This document shows positions 1 to 11,044 of a DNA stretch of 64,000 nt, piece by piece. Under the pieces are notes generated by a model. That model did not search any database. It worked only from the letters and a program-made list of their open reading frames with translations, and was not told the DNA's origin. How positions within the stretch are numbered: the first letter of the stretch is position 1; each line of letters begins with the position of its first letter. The position numbers and the translations under genes were made by a program. The stretch spans positions 19,143,001 through 19,207,000 of the forward strand of contig NC_053187.1 in the NCBI RefSeq assembly GCF_905163445.1. Direction: 5' to 3'. The stretch is from Pararge aegeria (lineage: Eukaryota > Arthropoda > Insecta > Lepidoptera > Nymphalidae).

Positions 1-7
1 ATATATT

Positions 8-252
8 TTAATTTATTTATTTATATACTACGACAACGCACACATCGCCATCTAGCCCCAAAGTTAGCGTAGCTTGTACTGACATGTCTGGTGAATTTTT
101 TTATGAATAATATACACAAACAAATACAAAACACCGAGACACTGATAAAACATTCATGCTCATCACACAAACATTTTCCAGTTGTGGGAATCGAACCCAC
201 GGCCTTGGACTCAGAAAGCAGGGTCGCTGCAAACTGCGCCAATCGGCCGTCA
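8..252 (-). mobile_element. SINE-A copy 1, near full length
   Basis: tRNA-derived SINE read on the minus strand. The head lies at the high-coordinate end. It has an A-box-like segment (ggcgcagt at about 232-241) and a B-box GGGTTCGATTCCC at about 186-198. The body ends in the conserved 'ggggctagatggcgatgtg' segment and a T/A-rich tail at the low-coordinate end. Recognised because the same order recurs about 13 times in the window. Confidence 0.85.
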
Positions 253-689
253 AGTTGTTATGCTATTAGTGTAGTCCTAGATGTAATATAAACGCCACGC
301 ATTTCCTCTTTATGATATACCTCATTAGATCGAAATTGATCGAAGACAAAAGGAAGAGCGAACTGGATGGTTATCGTGACCATCTTAAAGCAATTCCACC
401 CTCCAATATGGCTTATTATTACGCGGTCTGTACCCTTACATGTCCTCACTGTGCACGCATATTTAGTGCAGGGTAAATAACTCACATTAGGGCGCATGAC
501 CGAAGCCCCACATTTAATTTATACTGGAAAAAATCAGAACCAGTCGCTATTGCCGCACTCGACAGTGAAACAATGATGGGGAATTGAATTATCGCGAGTA
601 AAAAAATTTATAAGATATTTTTATTGTACTGAAACATACGAATGAACGAACAAATACCTACATGATCTATCATCATGATCTATTTATCT
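253..689. other. No gene seen
   Basis: AT-rich sequence between two SINEs. The short frames on either strand show no recognisable protein motif and have no repeat partner that I noticed. Confidence 0.6.
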
Positions 690-935
690 GTTATAGTGCC
701 ACAGATAATGGCCATGAGCGCTGCGGAGGTGCCAAGTTCGAGCCCCGGCAGGGGCCATTTGGGAATTCAAAATTTCTAGACTTACTCTGGTCTGATCTGG
801 AAGGCTTTGTCCGAGGCTGGTTATACTCTACTGTTAAAGACGTCCCGCCCGAATGGTATGGGTGTATCAGAACTGCCAAACTTCTAACGGGGCAATCCGC
901 AACCTATCTATATTTTAGAATTCATCATCTCTTAC
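690..935 (+). mobile_element. SINE-C copy 1, diverged
   Basis: Plus-oriented, degraded SINE-C. It has a tRNA-like head (gagcgctgcgg, then a B-box-like tcgagccccgg), then 'aggggccatttggg', 'ctctggtctg' and an eroded 3' 'catcatctcttacca' segment. Matches the order seen in better copies at 14.8, 29.8 and 56.4 kb. Confidence 0.65.
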
Positions 936-2551
936 CATTAAGAACTAACTCGTTATTTAATTAAAAATAAACTGATTAAAGGGGTTTTTTTTCGTGTTGG
1001 CTTCTTCTCAAATGAACTTCACGTTCACGGTGTAAATGTGAAGTCTGTCTGAGTGAAGTGACATTAGACAGACTTGCCATTTTATAAAAGCCTGCAAGGT
1101 ACGCCTGCCTAAAATAACCGATTATAATAATATTTACTGTTTGGTAAATATCACATTGTTTTCCCATTTATGTAACGAATGTAAAGATGGTCGAATTATC
1201 AACTGATTCGCATAGTTCAAGGCAAAACCCACTTCGGTTTTATTCAGATCACGACTCGGAACGATGGTTTGCGTAATTTTTGACATAACAGACTTGTGTT
1301 TAAGTCATTTTGAACCCTATTCTATCACAATATAGACGAATATTCGCTGAAAGTATCAAGATTAATTGATAAATTGTTTTATTTGACAGTGATGTTTGAA
1401 CTAGTTTTATTACTATGTGAACAATTTAATTTCCGATTAATCGCTATGCGAGGCATTTGATTGTTATTTAAATGGCAATTAGATAATAGATACAATGATA
1501 GTCCTATTATGTGATCTTATTAATCGTTCATGTAAAATTAAGTGAAAGAATATTATCATGTAATTGAAATTGGCTAAGAAGTCCATAATCAGTCCGAAAG
1601 CCAGAGTTATATTTCTGAAAGAGGATTTAATCCATAGTTATATAAACGCGAAAGTGTGTTTTTTTGTTTATCATTCCTTTGCGCCTAACCTTACTTATTA
1701 AGTTAATTAAATAAAGTTACAAACTTTAATCAATAGCAGAAATAGCTGGCAATAAACTTAGAGTCCTCACGTTAGACTGCTTACCTTGAATTAGATCGTG
1801 GAGAAGGTACTCCCATTTATGTTATGGTTCTGCCAAGTACTAGCGTAGGCTTGATTCGGTGACTCGCGAATGATAAAACAATACAAAAGTTTAATTAAAG
1901 AGTCTAGCAGTGTTGCAATTGTTTGCCCGTATATCGATATTTTTTTTTAGGATCGGTTTCTTCATCAGCTATTACGTTTGTGATTATTACGATTTTAAAT
2001 GTGAGACATTGGAAGGATATGTCCTGCTAAGCACTCTATGTCTTCTTGGCCAGTGGCGAGCTCAGGGCTGACCCTCATGACCAGGGTAAGGATTTAGCAG
2101 GAAGAAAGCAAAAAATAGGAAAACCTCTTCCAGTACCAGTTATATATTTTTTTGGACAGTCAATGCTATTGAGCACGCGTGAAGAATGCACGCTTATGCT
2201 CTAAGCATTTCAGGTTTTCTTCTAATATTTTAGAACTTTTTTTTCCTTTCGCGAACTGACAACGATATCGAATAGGCACTTTGTAGGCAAGTGTACTCAA
2301 CTTTAGTGTGCATTTTTTAAACCCATCAGGTGTTATTTCGAATCTTTATTTCATTATTTAAAAAAATGAACTTATGTAACAGTACTATTAGAAACTGGAT
2401 GTGCGTTTAATTCAATTATATAAAAGCAAAGAAAAAAAAACGTGTTTTGTTAAAGAGGTTTTTATGTGTAATTATTTATCTATTATACAAATTTATTGTA
2501 ATAGAATAAACTTTAATGTCGTTAAATATTAACATACTAAAGCACAATATA
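936..2551. other. Unannotated AT-rich stretch
   Basis: No gene, exon-like open frame or recognised repeat. Several T/A homopolymer runs, for example near 1941 and 2431. Confidence 0.55.
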
Positions 2552-2802
2552 AACGGTGATAGCCCAGTGAGTACTTCACCTCTAACTTTTCTAAGTGATG
2601 TGCATTTTAAGTAATTAAAATATCACTTGTCTCATTGTTGAAGGAAAACATCATGAGGAAACCTGCATGCCTTAGAGCTCCCCATAATGTTCTCAGAGGT
2701 GTGTGAAGTCCACCAATCTGCACTGGGCCAGCGTGGTGGACTACGGTCTTAACCTCTTCTCATTGTGGTGCCCTGGAGTGGGCTGGTAATGTGTTGATAG
2801 AT
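2552..2802 (+). mobile_element. SINE-B copy 1
   Basis: Begins with the tRNA-like head 'cggtgatagcccagtgagta', but part of the head including the B box is deleted. It then follows the SINE-B body: 'cctctaacttttctaag', 'gaaggaaaacatcatgagg', 'cctgcatgcctt', 'gggccagcgtggtggacta', and ends near a weak tgttgat tail. Confidence 0.8.
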
Positions 2803-2850
2803 TGGTCTGGTTGAGTCTGGTCTGGCGGGAGTCTTCTCCCGCTAATCCCT
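2803..2850 (+). mobile_element. Short SINE-C-like fragment
   Basis: 'ctggttgagtctggtctggc' followed by 'gggagtcttctcccgc' resembles the middle of SINE-C (tctggtctggtgggaggctt). It is abutted to the 3' end of a SINE-B. Confidence 0.35.
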
Positions 2851-4377
2851 TTCACCACTAACAAAACTATCGAGATATCATCTCACACATGCAAATGCTC
2901 TTAAAGCTTAGTTTTCAAAATAATACATGATTAAATCGTCAGAGATTTGCCATTAATCACCATTCAAATTTATCTTTACACGATTTAAATCAAAAATGGG
3001 ACTCGCGCTTGACCACAATCTCACTTCTGTTGAAAATCGTGGATATGATAGGATGTCCTAAGATAGGACACGTTTGCCTAGAAGATCATAAATCAATAAG
3101 AACAGAACTCGGACAATAGTACCTACAACTTAAATTCAATGTGACTCGGTTAATATTGTAGGTGTTTTGATTGCCAATAAGGTTTATTCACATACTTACA
3201 TAACTCATAAGATCGTTACAAAACCTATCTATGCAGATAAGAAAACAACATGCAAATCACTTTGTCCAAGTTTTTGGGATATTGGCAAAATGAGGATAAA
3301 AACCCGCCCGGAAGTCTACTTGAAGAGTAAGTTCGACAAATCCTTTGTTTGATTGAAGATTTGATATTATTTTAATTACACCACTCGCTTGACAATGTCT
3401 TATTACATAGTCTAGTATTAAAAGGTCAAGTACGTCAATACATCCTATATGCTTAGCGGTATCTGTTCATACTAATATTGCTATCTCGCTCTCACGTATG
3501 ATGGCATCGCCCCGTCACCATAGGGTATAGATTGTAAAAAAACCTCCAAAACTGGATTTTATTGCCTCCCGTGGTGTGAAAAGTACAGTATTTAACTTAG
3601 TTAGGTTTAGCTGCCTTCGTTTTTAGGTTAACCTATAACCCTCGTTACACTCAGGATTCCAGATGCAACACCCTCGCTACGCTCAATAGTTACTCGGAAA
3701 TCCCTAGTTTGCTTGGGATTTATCCCGGCGCCCGTAAAGTAAGAAAGTAGCTTAACCCTTTTGTTGAACAATCTACTATTTCATTCATTCTAACTTTAAA
3801 ATTCATTGTATAACTGCACATTTTGGTATCCGGCTGCCGTAAAGGTTACGACCCTTGGTTCGTAAAATCAACATTATCTCGCAATTTGATCAGAAACGTT
3901 TCGAGCCACGGCAGACAGCACCTGTCATGGCGTCTGACTACTATAATAGATCAATTATGTTATAGAATAATAAGGTTATGGTAGCACGCACGTTTTTATC
4001 TCAAATCTTTTGGTATTTATTGAATACGCACAATCGACATTGAAGTCAATTACAACGTAAAATACATAAAACTTTAACGAAACTAAATTTATAGTATTTT
4101 GCTTCCGTCCGGTAGTTTGTAGTGCCTATGGCATTTATTTATTGTAAGGTTAAACAGATAATAACTTTTAACAAGGTGTTGTTGAAATTCTTAACGGTGT
4201 CTATAAAAAGGCATGTCAGAGTCCAAAAGCGAAGGCTCCTCTATCGCGTCCAGGTTTGCGTCCCGCGAGTGAATAAAACTAAGCGTCGGACGTAAAGTTA
4301 AACGTATCTGAAGACGCAGGTAAGACGCCGCGTTTCCCGGCAAATTAAAAAAATACTGAAAGAAAAATAAAAAAGTG
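2851..4377. other. Unannotated stretch
   Basis: No gene supported. The part from about 3530 to 3760 is less AT-rich ('ccctcgctacgctc', 'cccggcgcccgtaaag') and looks like a degraded repeat, but I found no second copy in the window. Confidence 0.45.
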
Positions 4378-4712
4378 TGTACACGCGTTAGAAGTTATAC
4401 TTCTTTGGCGTAACAAGATAAGAATCTACACTAACAATAGAAAAAAGGTATTTAAAACATTGAAAGTTTTATTATAACACATTATCTGGTTATCTCATTA
4501 TCGGACAACCAAGTTTCATTCAACATTAAAATTTGAGATTTTTGTACAATTTAATCGAAATCGAAATGAGCCAGCAGACTTTGACAATTGAAAGTATACA
4601 CTGTCAAACCTTATAGCTAACTTCAGGGTTTTTGGGACGGTGTGCGCGCGCATAGTAAAAATTTACTCTCGTCATTTTTCCCTAACGCGCCAAAAGAAGT
4701 ATAACTTCAAAA
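4369..4712. repeat. Repeat with inverted 'gaagttatacttctttggcg' ends
   Basis: The segment 'gaagttatacttctttggcg' (about 4390) recurs inverted near 4687-4708 (ggcg/cgcc next to the palindromic gaagtataacttc). A third copy of the left part lies inverted at about 18965-19035. The interior includes 'cggtgtgcgcgcgcatagt'. Possible non-autonomous DNA transposon; class undetermined. Confidence 0.4.
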
Positions 4713-4849
4713 AATAACTCGTAGTAGCAAAACCAATATTTGCATTGCACCAGTAGCATTTTGAACTAGGATAGACTAGATTGCATCCTGGAGATTAGAT
4801 GAGAATAGATTTTTTTAGCTCGACGAAATAAACTTTTACTTTTGGCACT

Positions 4850-5010
4850 ACCGTTCTCTTGCTGTAAGTCCATTCTACAAAGGTTGCCTGTAAGAGATTG
4901 CTTGCACCCATAAGGCCGCCTTTGCATGTCTACATTTCTTTACTGTATACTCCTTACTGTTTCTTTTCCTGTATTTTATACGTGCAAAAAAAGTGTTTCT
5001 TCTTTTTCTA
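4850..5010 (+). mobile_element. LINE-E 3' UTR fragment
   Basis: Shares 'ctacaaaggttgcct', 'ataaggccgcctttgcatgt', 'actgtatactccttactg' and 'gtgtttcttct' with the longer LINE-E copy at 19.5-20.0 kb, where the same segment follows an ORF2 C-terminus. 5'-truncated. Confidence 0.7.
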
Positions 5011-6195
5011 CTTTTACCGCGGCAGTTAAGCTCAAATAAAATGCGGTTAAATTGGCTGGTAAAAGCTTGCTCATTGCAAGACCGTCTAAGTATTCAATAA
5101 ATGTATAGGTACTCTAACTATTATTCACTTTGAATTGTTGCTTAGACGAATTCTCAGGCTTAATTAACTCGTGATTAATAATTATTAATTAATTCTCAAA
5201 GATTCCACGCTAATCCAACGCGGAAACGAATTATAAGAAACCTAATAATGTATATTGTTCACATCGACTTTTACGAAACGTGGGAACAAAACCGCAAGCG
5301 CATTATTCTCACTTCATTTGATTTAGTACACAGACTGCACCGGGCGACATCTAAGTACAGGTACATATAGTTGAATAAAACTAAAGTTTATGACTGTAAT
5401 TTCGAAATAACTGCCTCGACACAGGGCGTACGAAAGACTCTTGTTGACGTTTTAAGCGGGCTTCCACTTCGTACTTCGCATCATCTGCGAAAAGCGATGA
5501 CGATTTGAATCATATAATAACCCAAAAACACATTCTCATTTAGTTTTAATGTTTCTCCGTGTAACTTTATCTTAAAAACTGAGTTTTAGTGTTTTTTTAT
5601 ATCACATATATTAGTAACAGATTTCGCAACTACGCAATGAAGGAAGGCAACTTTTTATCCCGGAATGGCTGGACCGATTTCGAAACTTATTATACCGCAA
5701 AAAATGGACCATGTGGAGTTCTAGATGTTATCGTGTGCATCCGTTCTGAGTCTCTCTCTCTTCTCATATGAGAGAAGTAAAGCTTTGTTATACCACGTGC
5801 TTCGATATGCATAGTTATTGGCTCGTTTGCATCTTCCGGAAAGACAAGTCGCCAAAGGTGGGATAAATAATATATCACAGGCAACGCAAATTGTATCACA
5901 AAGTTTTTAATCTCTGAATTACAATAAAAACAAGGCCGCACACGATAAAAAAAGCAAAAAAAAAAAAAAAATTTATATTATTCAGTACGTATTAAGGTAT
6001 TGTCACATACGTTGTAAAGAAATACTTCGATTTGATGACTGAATAATGTGACTTATTACTTTGATATAAGAGACATGTGCACTCTTATTGCATATACACG
6101 TGGATTATATTAAAATTTATTACTTTATACAGGAAAATGAGAAACAACATAAGCTAAGAGGATGGGTCACTTAAAGTATATTTAATCGTTGTGAC
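5011..6195. other. Unannotated AT-rich stretch
   Basis: No gene supported. The part around 5640-5700 ('tttttatcccggaatgg', 'ctggaccgatttcgaaa') resembles the interior of the ACTAGC-type repeats (family F) but is too eroded to delimit. A poly-A run lies at about 5957-5971. Confidence 0.45.
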
Positions 6196-6425
6196 ATTCA
6201 AAGTCAAAGTCAAAGTCAAAAATATCTTTATTCAAGTAGGCCCACAGGTGGCACTTTTGATGCGTACATAAGAATTACACGGTAGTGAGATGATGGCGAT
6301 AACCACATTCGTAAACTTAAAACTAAAGCTACGAGGGTTCCAAACGCGTCCCGGTCTAAGAAGAAGCCCACAACAAACTTAGCCGGGTGTTTTTTTTTTT
6401 TTTTTGTTATCGCCATCTCACAATG
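6196..6425 (-). mobile_element. LINE-D 3' UTR copy
   Basis: Starts at the low end with repeated tail units 'aagtcaaagtcaaagtcaaa', then 'ctttattcaagtaggccc', 'ggtggcacttttgatgcgta' and 'gatgatggcgataacc', and ends with a T run and 'gttatcgccatctcac'. The same order recurs at 16.6 kb and partly at 10.9, 12.7 and 18.8 kb. A 3' tail of short repeats plus variable 5' ends suggests a 5'-truncated LINE. Confidence 0.7.
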
Positions 6426-6532
6426 TCATTTTAAATTATTAGAAGAGCAATAGTAATCACGCGTATTGAAATAGTAATCACGCGTATAACATTAACATTT
6501 AACTTTTATTCATTATACTTAATGGGGTTGGA

Positions 6533-6690
6533 AGCGGACCTCACTGGCGCAGTGGCTATGATCTTATAAGCAGTGGTCCCGGATTCGATCTCTAGCAGAG
6601 GCAATTTGTAAATTTATAATTTCTGAATATTCTCTATGTGGTGTGGTGGGCTTCGCCCGTGACTAGTTACCACTAAATAAAGACGTGCAG
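6533..6690 (+). mobile_element. SINE-C copy 2, partial
   Basis: Plus-oriented head with 'cactggcgcagtggc' and a B-box-like 'ggattcgatctc', then 'gaggcaatttg', 'tataatttctga', 'ttcgcccgtgactagttacc' and 'aaagacgtgc'. The 3' half is missing. Confidence 0.7.
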
Positions 6691-7013
6691 TCAAGAGAGA
6701 TGCATCCGCATTTAGCGTTGGATATGATGTATAGAAACTGATTAGGAAGCTGCATTTTCGGAAATCGAGGGGAGGGGGGACGAATAGGGGAACTTATTCT
6801 CGGGAAACGGAAATACAGAAAAATACGAATAATATATAAATATGTGTATGCGAGAAGCAGATAGAGCTGCTGTTGTAAGAGCAGAGTTGCAGGAAGAGTG
6901 TGAGGCTCATTTTTAGCCAAACATCAAAAATCCGCCTGTTTATTTTATTAGCAGAACAGAAATAGAGTAGGTAGTAGTACAGCTTTTCGTGACAGATCTC
7001 ATATTTTTGCCGC

Positions 7014-7100
7014 CAGGCAGCAATGTTGCAATGCTGTGTTCCGGTCTGAAGGGCGTGGTTGCCTGTGTAATTACAGGCACATTAGGATTAACACCTACGC
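7014..7100 (+). repeat. Dispersed repeat P, partial copy
   Basis: 'ccgccaggcagcaatgttgc', 'gttccggtctgaagggcgtg' and 'aattacaggcacattagg' recur at 44.4, 50.2, 56.9 and 60.1 kb. Class unknown. It abuts family G at about 7103. Confidence 0.55.
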
Positions 7101-7102
7101 CT

Positions 7103-7335
7103 CAAACATTGGATAGAAGCAGGCTTTATTATGAAAATTAAGCTTAATTTGTTATACTCCGCGAAAAGCAGGAGAATATGTATGGTGCAATTTAAAATTT
7201 CTTCTATCTTTATGCCCCACCCCTAACAGATCATCGGCAATGTGCCCTCTACGTACGTTTTCCTCCAACACCGGAGCGTCCTGAGGAGATGTTAACTTTA
7301 CAATGAATAATATTGTTAAGTGAAAAAACCTACAC
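7103..7335 (-). mobile_element. Family G copy 1 (putative Penelope/retrozyme-like)
   Basis: Opens with 'ttggatagaagcagg', then 'aattaagcttaattt', 'actccgcgaaaagcaggag' and 'ttacaatgaataat'. It aligns in order with the G copies at 34.6 and 57.6 kb. The minus strand carries a degraded hammerhead-like core (7246-7289). Confidence 0.65.
7246..7289 (-). ncRNA. Degenerate hammerhead-like core in family G
   Basis: On the minus strand the core has decayed: CTCAGGA in place of CTGAGGA, and AAAA in place of GAAA. The short stem III (ACG, UA, CGU), the UA cleavage dinucleotide and the flanking UCUC/GAGG stem I pairing remain. Expected to be inactive; useful as a diverged homologue. Confidence 0.35.
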
Positions 7336-7435
7336 CTTATGTTGGTGGACACAGGGCGCACTTTGCAAGAACGTGTCTCTCGCATACCCTGCGAAGTGTT
7401 GCCCGTTCATAAGCACTATGTTTCCATTTAATATA

Positions 7436-7633
7436 AAATTCAAAAAATTCAAAATTCATTTATTTCAAGTAGGCCTAATATAAGCACTTTTGAAACGTCA
7501 AGTCTGTCTGTTTGTAGTGATTCTACCACCGGTTCGGAAGGCAGATTCTACCGAGAAGAAGCCGGCAAGAAACTCAGCAGTTGCTCTTTTCCAACATCAA
7601 CAATTTACATTTTGTATTTTAACATTCATTTTT
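7436..7633 (-). mobile_element. LINE-K 3' UTR and repeat tail
   Basis: Lies directly downstream of the ORF2 stop codon (minus strand). Read on the minus strand it contains 'ccggcttcttctcggtagaa', 'gaaccggtggtagaatcac', 'cttgacgtttcaaaagtgct' and 'taggcctacttgaaataaat', and ends in TTGAATTT-type units. The same 3' end recurs at 22.3, 48.1, 58.7, 61.2 and 63.0 kb, mostly without coding sequence, as expected of 5'-truncated LINE insertions. Confidence 0.85.
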
Positions 7634-9763
7634 CTATCTTGTGAGAGCTGAAAGCGGAGCCGGATGCTTCCAAGCAACCTTATCATTAAAAAATTCATCA
7701 ATTGTATAGTAACCTCGCTCTAATAAATGTGTTTTAACAAATTCTTTAAACTTGTGCATTGGCAGGTCCAAAATCACCTTAGGAGTCATATTATAAAAGC
7801 GTATACTCAATCCCACAAATGATCCCTGTACCTTACGCAGACGATATGCAGATGACACTAATTTATGACCATTTCTTGTAAGTCGACTGTTTATGTCCAC
7901 TTTTTGTTTATAAAGACTAATATGTTGTCTTACAAATACTATATTGTTATAAATATATTGTGAAGCTACAGTAAGTATGCCTATTTCTTTAAACTTCTCA
8001 CGGAGGGATTCGCGTGATTTAAGTTTATATATTGACCGTACAGCTCTTTTCTGCAATATAAATATAGTTTCGATATCAGCTGCTGTACCCCATAACAAGA
8101 TTCCATAGGACATAACACTATGAAAGTACGCAAAATAAACTAGCCTAGCTATTTCAACGTCAGTAATCTGTCTAATTTTTCTGACTGCGTAGGCAGCCGA
8201 GCTTAGTTTACCCGCTAGTGAATCTATATGGGCACCCCACTGTAGCTTATTATCCAAGGTCACGCCCAGAAAAACTGTGGAAGTCTCTATTTTTAGTGAT
8301 TCACCATTTATCATTATATTTTTATCAATTTTCTTTACATTTGGTAAGATAAATTCGACACACTTTGTTTTTTTTGCATTTAAAAGTAAGTTGTTAACTG
8401 TAAACCAGTGCGACACATGCGACATAACACGGTTTTTTCCGTCAGAGTTATCTTTACTCCTATCAGTCTTAAAAAATAGAGATGTATCATCTGCAAACAA
8501 TACAATGTCGCATGTTCCACTGACATGGTACGGTAGATCATTTATATACACTAAAAATAGAAAAGGACCCAAAATCGAGCCTTGTGGGACACCCATTGAG
8601 GTATTTGAACCCTGAGACTTTGCATCATTTATGCAAACTCTTTGGATTCTATTGCTGAGATAAGAGGCAACCAAATTTAGTGCAACGTATTGGATACCAT
8701 AGTGGCTTAGCTTAAGAAGCAAGGTTTTATAATCAACACAACCGAAAGCTTTAGATAGATCACAAAAAACACCCATGGCGTTCTGTGAACATTCCCAGGC
8801 ATCATAAACATGTTTTATAAGTTTAGCGCCTGCGTCCGTTGTGCTACGACCTTTAGTGAAGCCATACTGCTCAGGGTGTAGTAAGTTATTTACATTAAAA
8901 TGATATAAGAGTTGATTTAATATAATTTTTTCAAATATCTTACTAAGAGCTGGTAAGATTGAGATAGGTCTGTAATTGTTTATATCATTTTTATTACCAG
9001 ATTTAAATAGAGGAATGAGTTTACTATGTTTCATTAGGTTCGGGAAAGTACCTAAATCAACACATTCATTGAAAATTATGGCTAAAAGAGGAGCAATGAC
9101 GTCAATAATTTGAGATATTACCTTTACCGACATTCCCCATATATCACCTGTTTTCTTTAATTTTAACAACTTGAAGTTTTTACTGATATCCGATGCATCT
9201 ATATGTTTGAAATGAAATAAAACTTTGCACTCATTAATGTTGCCTCTTAATAAATTCTGAGCTGCAGCAGGTGAGGAATTTAGTGAATCTGTTAACAAAA
9301 TAGGAACATTCTGAAAAAAGTTTTCAAAAGTACTAGCAACTTCTGTATCAGTAGTTACCATATTATTATTAATAATTAATTCAAAATTTCCGTCTCGAGA
9401 TTTAGTTTTCCCAGATTCATTATTAACAATTTTCCAGGTTGTTTGTATTTTGTTTTCAGATTTTACTATCCGATCTTTAATGTATAGCGACTTAGCTTGT
9501 CTACAAACATTTTTAAATGTTTTGGAGTAACTTTTTACATATTCAAGGAAAGTTGGAGTCTGATTGTATTGTTTTTCATCATATAGCTCATACAACTTAT
9601 CCCTGCTTTTGTAAATGCCTATTGTCGCCCAATCACTAAACCTCATTTTTTTATTAGAATCTATGTATTTAAAAGTAAATACTTTATTAAATGCACTTTC
9701 TATTTCATTGAAAAGCGTACGATAAAGATTGTCGGGATGACAGTTTTCAAACACGTATAGCAT
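7634..9763 (-). CDS. LINE-K ORF2 fragment: non-LTR reverse transcriptase
   Basis: A 709-aa open frame encoding the reverse transcriptase part of a non-LTR retrotransposon ORF2 of the Jockey/CR1 group (clade not resolved). RT motifs in order: NNYRPISILPALSKIFEK (about 262-279); QYGFTKGRSTTDA (299-311); motif A FCDLSKAFGCVD (333-344), with catalytic Asp335 present; motif B GVPQGSILGP (391-400); motif C FADD (423-426); then FLGVTLD (498-504) and the C-terminal region. The N-terminal endonuclease domain is absent. An in-frame TAG lies 11 codons upstream of Met1 and family F sequence begins nearby, so the element is 5'-truncated and Met1 is probably not the native start. One oddity is Gly341, where LINE RTs usually have Asp (AFD); it fits a single GAT-to-GGT change. 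Otherwise intact, so a young insertion, though not autonomous. Confidence 0.92.
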   Translation of the reverse strand: MLYVFENCHPDNLYRTLFNEIESAFNKVFTFKYIDSNKKMRFSDWATIGIYKSRDKLYELYDEKQYNQTPTFLEYVKSYSKTFKNVCRQAKSLYIKDRIVKSENKIQTTWKIVNNESGKTKSRDGNFELIINNNMVTTDTEVASTFENFFQNVPILLTDSLNSSPAAAQNLLRGNINECKVLFHFKHIDASDISKNFKLLKLKKTGDIWGMSVKVISQIIDVIAPLLAIIFNECVDLGTFPNLMKHSKLIPLFKSGNKNDINNYRPISILPALSKIFEKIILNQLLYHFNVNNLLHPEQYGFTKGRSTTDAGAKLIKHVYDAWECSQNAMGVFCDLSKAFGCVDYKTLLLKLSHYGIQYVALNLVASYLSNRIQRVCINDAKSQGSNTSMGVPQGSILGPFLFLVYINDLPYHVSGTCDIVLFADDTSLFFKTDRSKDNSDGKNRVMSHVSHWFTVNNLLLNAKKTKCVEFILPNVKKIDKNIMINGESLKIETSTVFLGVTLDNKLQWGAHIDSLAGKLSSAAYAVRKIRQITDVEIARLVYFAYFHSVMSYGILLWGTAADIETIFILQKRAVRSIYKLKSRESLREKFKEIGILTVASQYIYNNIVFVRQHISLYKQKVDINSRLTRNGHKLVSSAYRLRKVQGSFVGLSIRFYNMTPKVILDLPMHKFKEFVKTHLLERGYYTIDEFFNDKVAWKHPAPLSALTR

Positions 9764-9794
9764 GGGCTGATCATATTCTCTCCCATCGGAATTC

Positions 9795-10013
9795 TATATT
9801 CTCCTGCGGCTTTATCACCAACCTGCTTTCGCAAGTGGTTTTTTGGATTTTCATGAATCCTGCGGAAACCGTACTTTTTCCCGGGATAAAAATCAGCCTA
9901 TGTTTTAATCCAGGGTATAATCTATCTCCAGTCCAAAATTCAGTTAAATTGGTTCAGTAGTTTTTGCGTGAAAGACAAACATCCACACTTACAAATTTAT
10001 AATACTAGTAGGA
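9795..10013 (+). repeat. Family F repeat, 3' two-thirds
   Basis: Contains 'aatcctgcggaaaccgtac', 'cccgggataaaaatcagcct', 'ggttcagtagtttttgcgtg' and ends 'atttataatactagtagg'. The same ordered modules lie at 24.9 kb. The characteristic ACTAGCTGTTGCCCGCG head is missing. It sits against the truncated 5' end of LINE-K. Confidence 0.65.
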
Positions 10014-10435
10014 TGGAGGCCAGGTGACAGGCTTACATGAATTTTGATTCATGACCATCTGTTTTGATCGTCAATTATAAATTTAAAAAAACCGCTCGAT
10101 CACATTAACATGGTTTCATACAACCGCCCGGTCGCGGCAGGTACATTGTGTTGCAAGTGTATCAAGCAATGCGAAACAATGGCCGAAGTCGCACGTACGT
10201 TGCGACATGCCCGCACATGCAGAACAGGATCAATACAATTGGGCATTTACATACGCACAATGGGCTTGCCGGATCACGTGTGATAACGCGTGTATTGAAA
10301 TAATACACTGCGCTAGCTGAGCTCCGGTCCCGAGACCCGGTGACGGTCTCACACGCGTTAAATTCAACTCAAATGGAATTTTCGCTAAAGTGAAACGAGC
10401 GAGCGAGATTTCAAAGCGGCACCTTCATTGTTGGG
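10014..10435. other. No gene seen
   Basis: Less AT-rich interval ('gaccgcccggtcgcggcag'-like, 'cacgtgtgataacgcgtg', 'gagctccggtcccgagaccc'). I see no open frame with recognisable motifs and no second copy here. It could be unique sequence. Confidence 0.45.
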
Positions 10436-10610
10436 CTGGTGGGTGAGTATATGGTTGGAGGCTTAAGCCGTGGCTAGTTATCACCCTACCGACTCAGGCA
10501 TGCCGCTAAGCGATTTAGCGTTCCGGTGCGATTTAGTTTAGAAACCGATTAGGTGATTAAATTATGACGTAGTCTAAGATGATAACGGGCTAAACTGTTA
10601 CTGGCATTTA
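10436..10610 (+). mobile_element. SINE-C copy 3, middle part plus rearranged end
   Basis: 'aagccgtggctagttatcac', 'ccgctaagcgatttagcgtt' and 'agaaaccgattagg' follow SINE-C. It then switches to 'tagtctaagatgataacggg', which reads as the opposite strand of the SINE-C 3' part, so the copy is rearranged by inversion. Confidence 0.65.
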
Positions 10611-10924
10611 TATTAAATCCATTCCTCTAATTTAGATGCGACATCGTACCAGAATGCTGAAACTAATGTTACAGTTATTTTATAAAGTGGATATCCAACC
10701 TTTTGATAGCTAGAAATTCATATTTGCCAGATATTTTATTAAATTGATTAGGATTTTACAAATAGCCTAATGATTATGAATTAGTTAATGTTCATAACAT
10801 TGAGTTGGTGGGTATTTTGATATAAATACGGGTGCATTATCGTTGCACTTCAGTCCTACATGGACTCGAACGATGCAAAGATATCTCCCGGTAGTTGTTT
10901 ATCACTAATTTTAGTAGCAGTAGA

Positions 10925-11030
10925 GTTTTTTTGTTATCGCCATCATCTCACTGCCGTGTAATTCTTATGTACGCAGCAAAAGTGCCACCTATGGGCCTAC
11001 CTGAATAAAGATAGTTTTGACTTTGTCCGT
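10925..11030 (+). mobile_element. LINE-D 3' UTR fragment
   Basis: Inverse orientation of the 6.2-kb copy: 'ttttgttatcgccatcatct', 'taattcttatgtacgcagc', 'gtgccacctatgggcctacc', 'tgaataaagatag', 'tttgactttg'. Confidence 0.7.
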
Positions 11031-11044
11031 TAATTATTACTATA

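Noticed and set aside
180..245. tRNA-like sequence with a good B box (also at 30880, 36225, 53920 and others)
   Set aside because: Repeated many times with the same non-tRNA body. It is the SINE-A head and cannot fold as a full tRNA.
8277..8615. 112-aa open frame on the plus strand
   Set aside because: Lies antisense within the LINE-K reverse transcriptase ORF.
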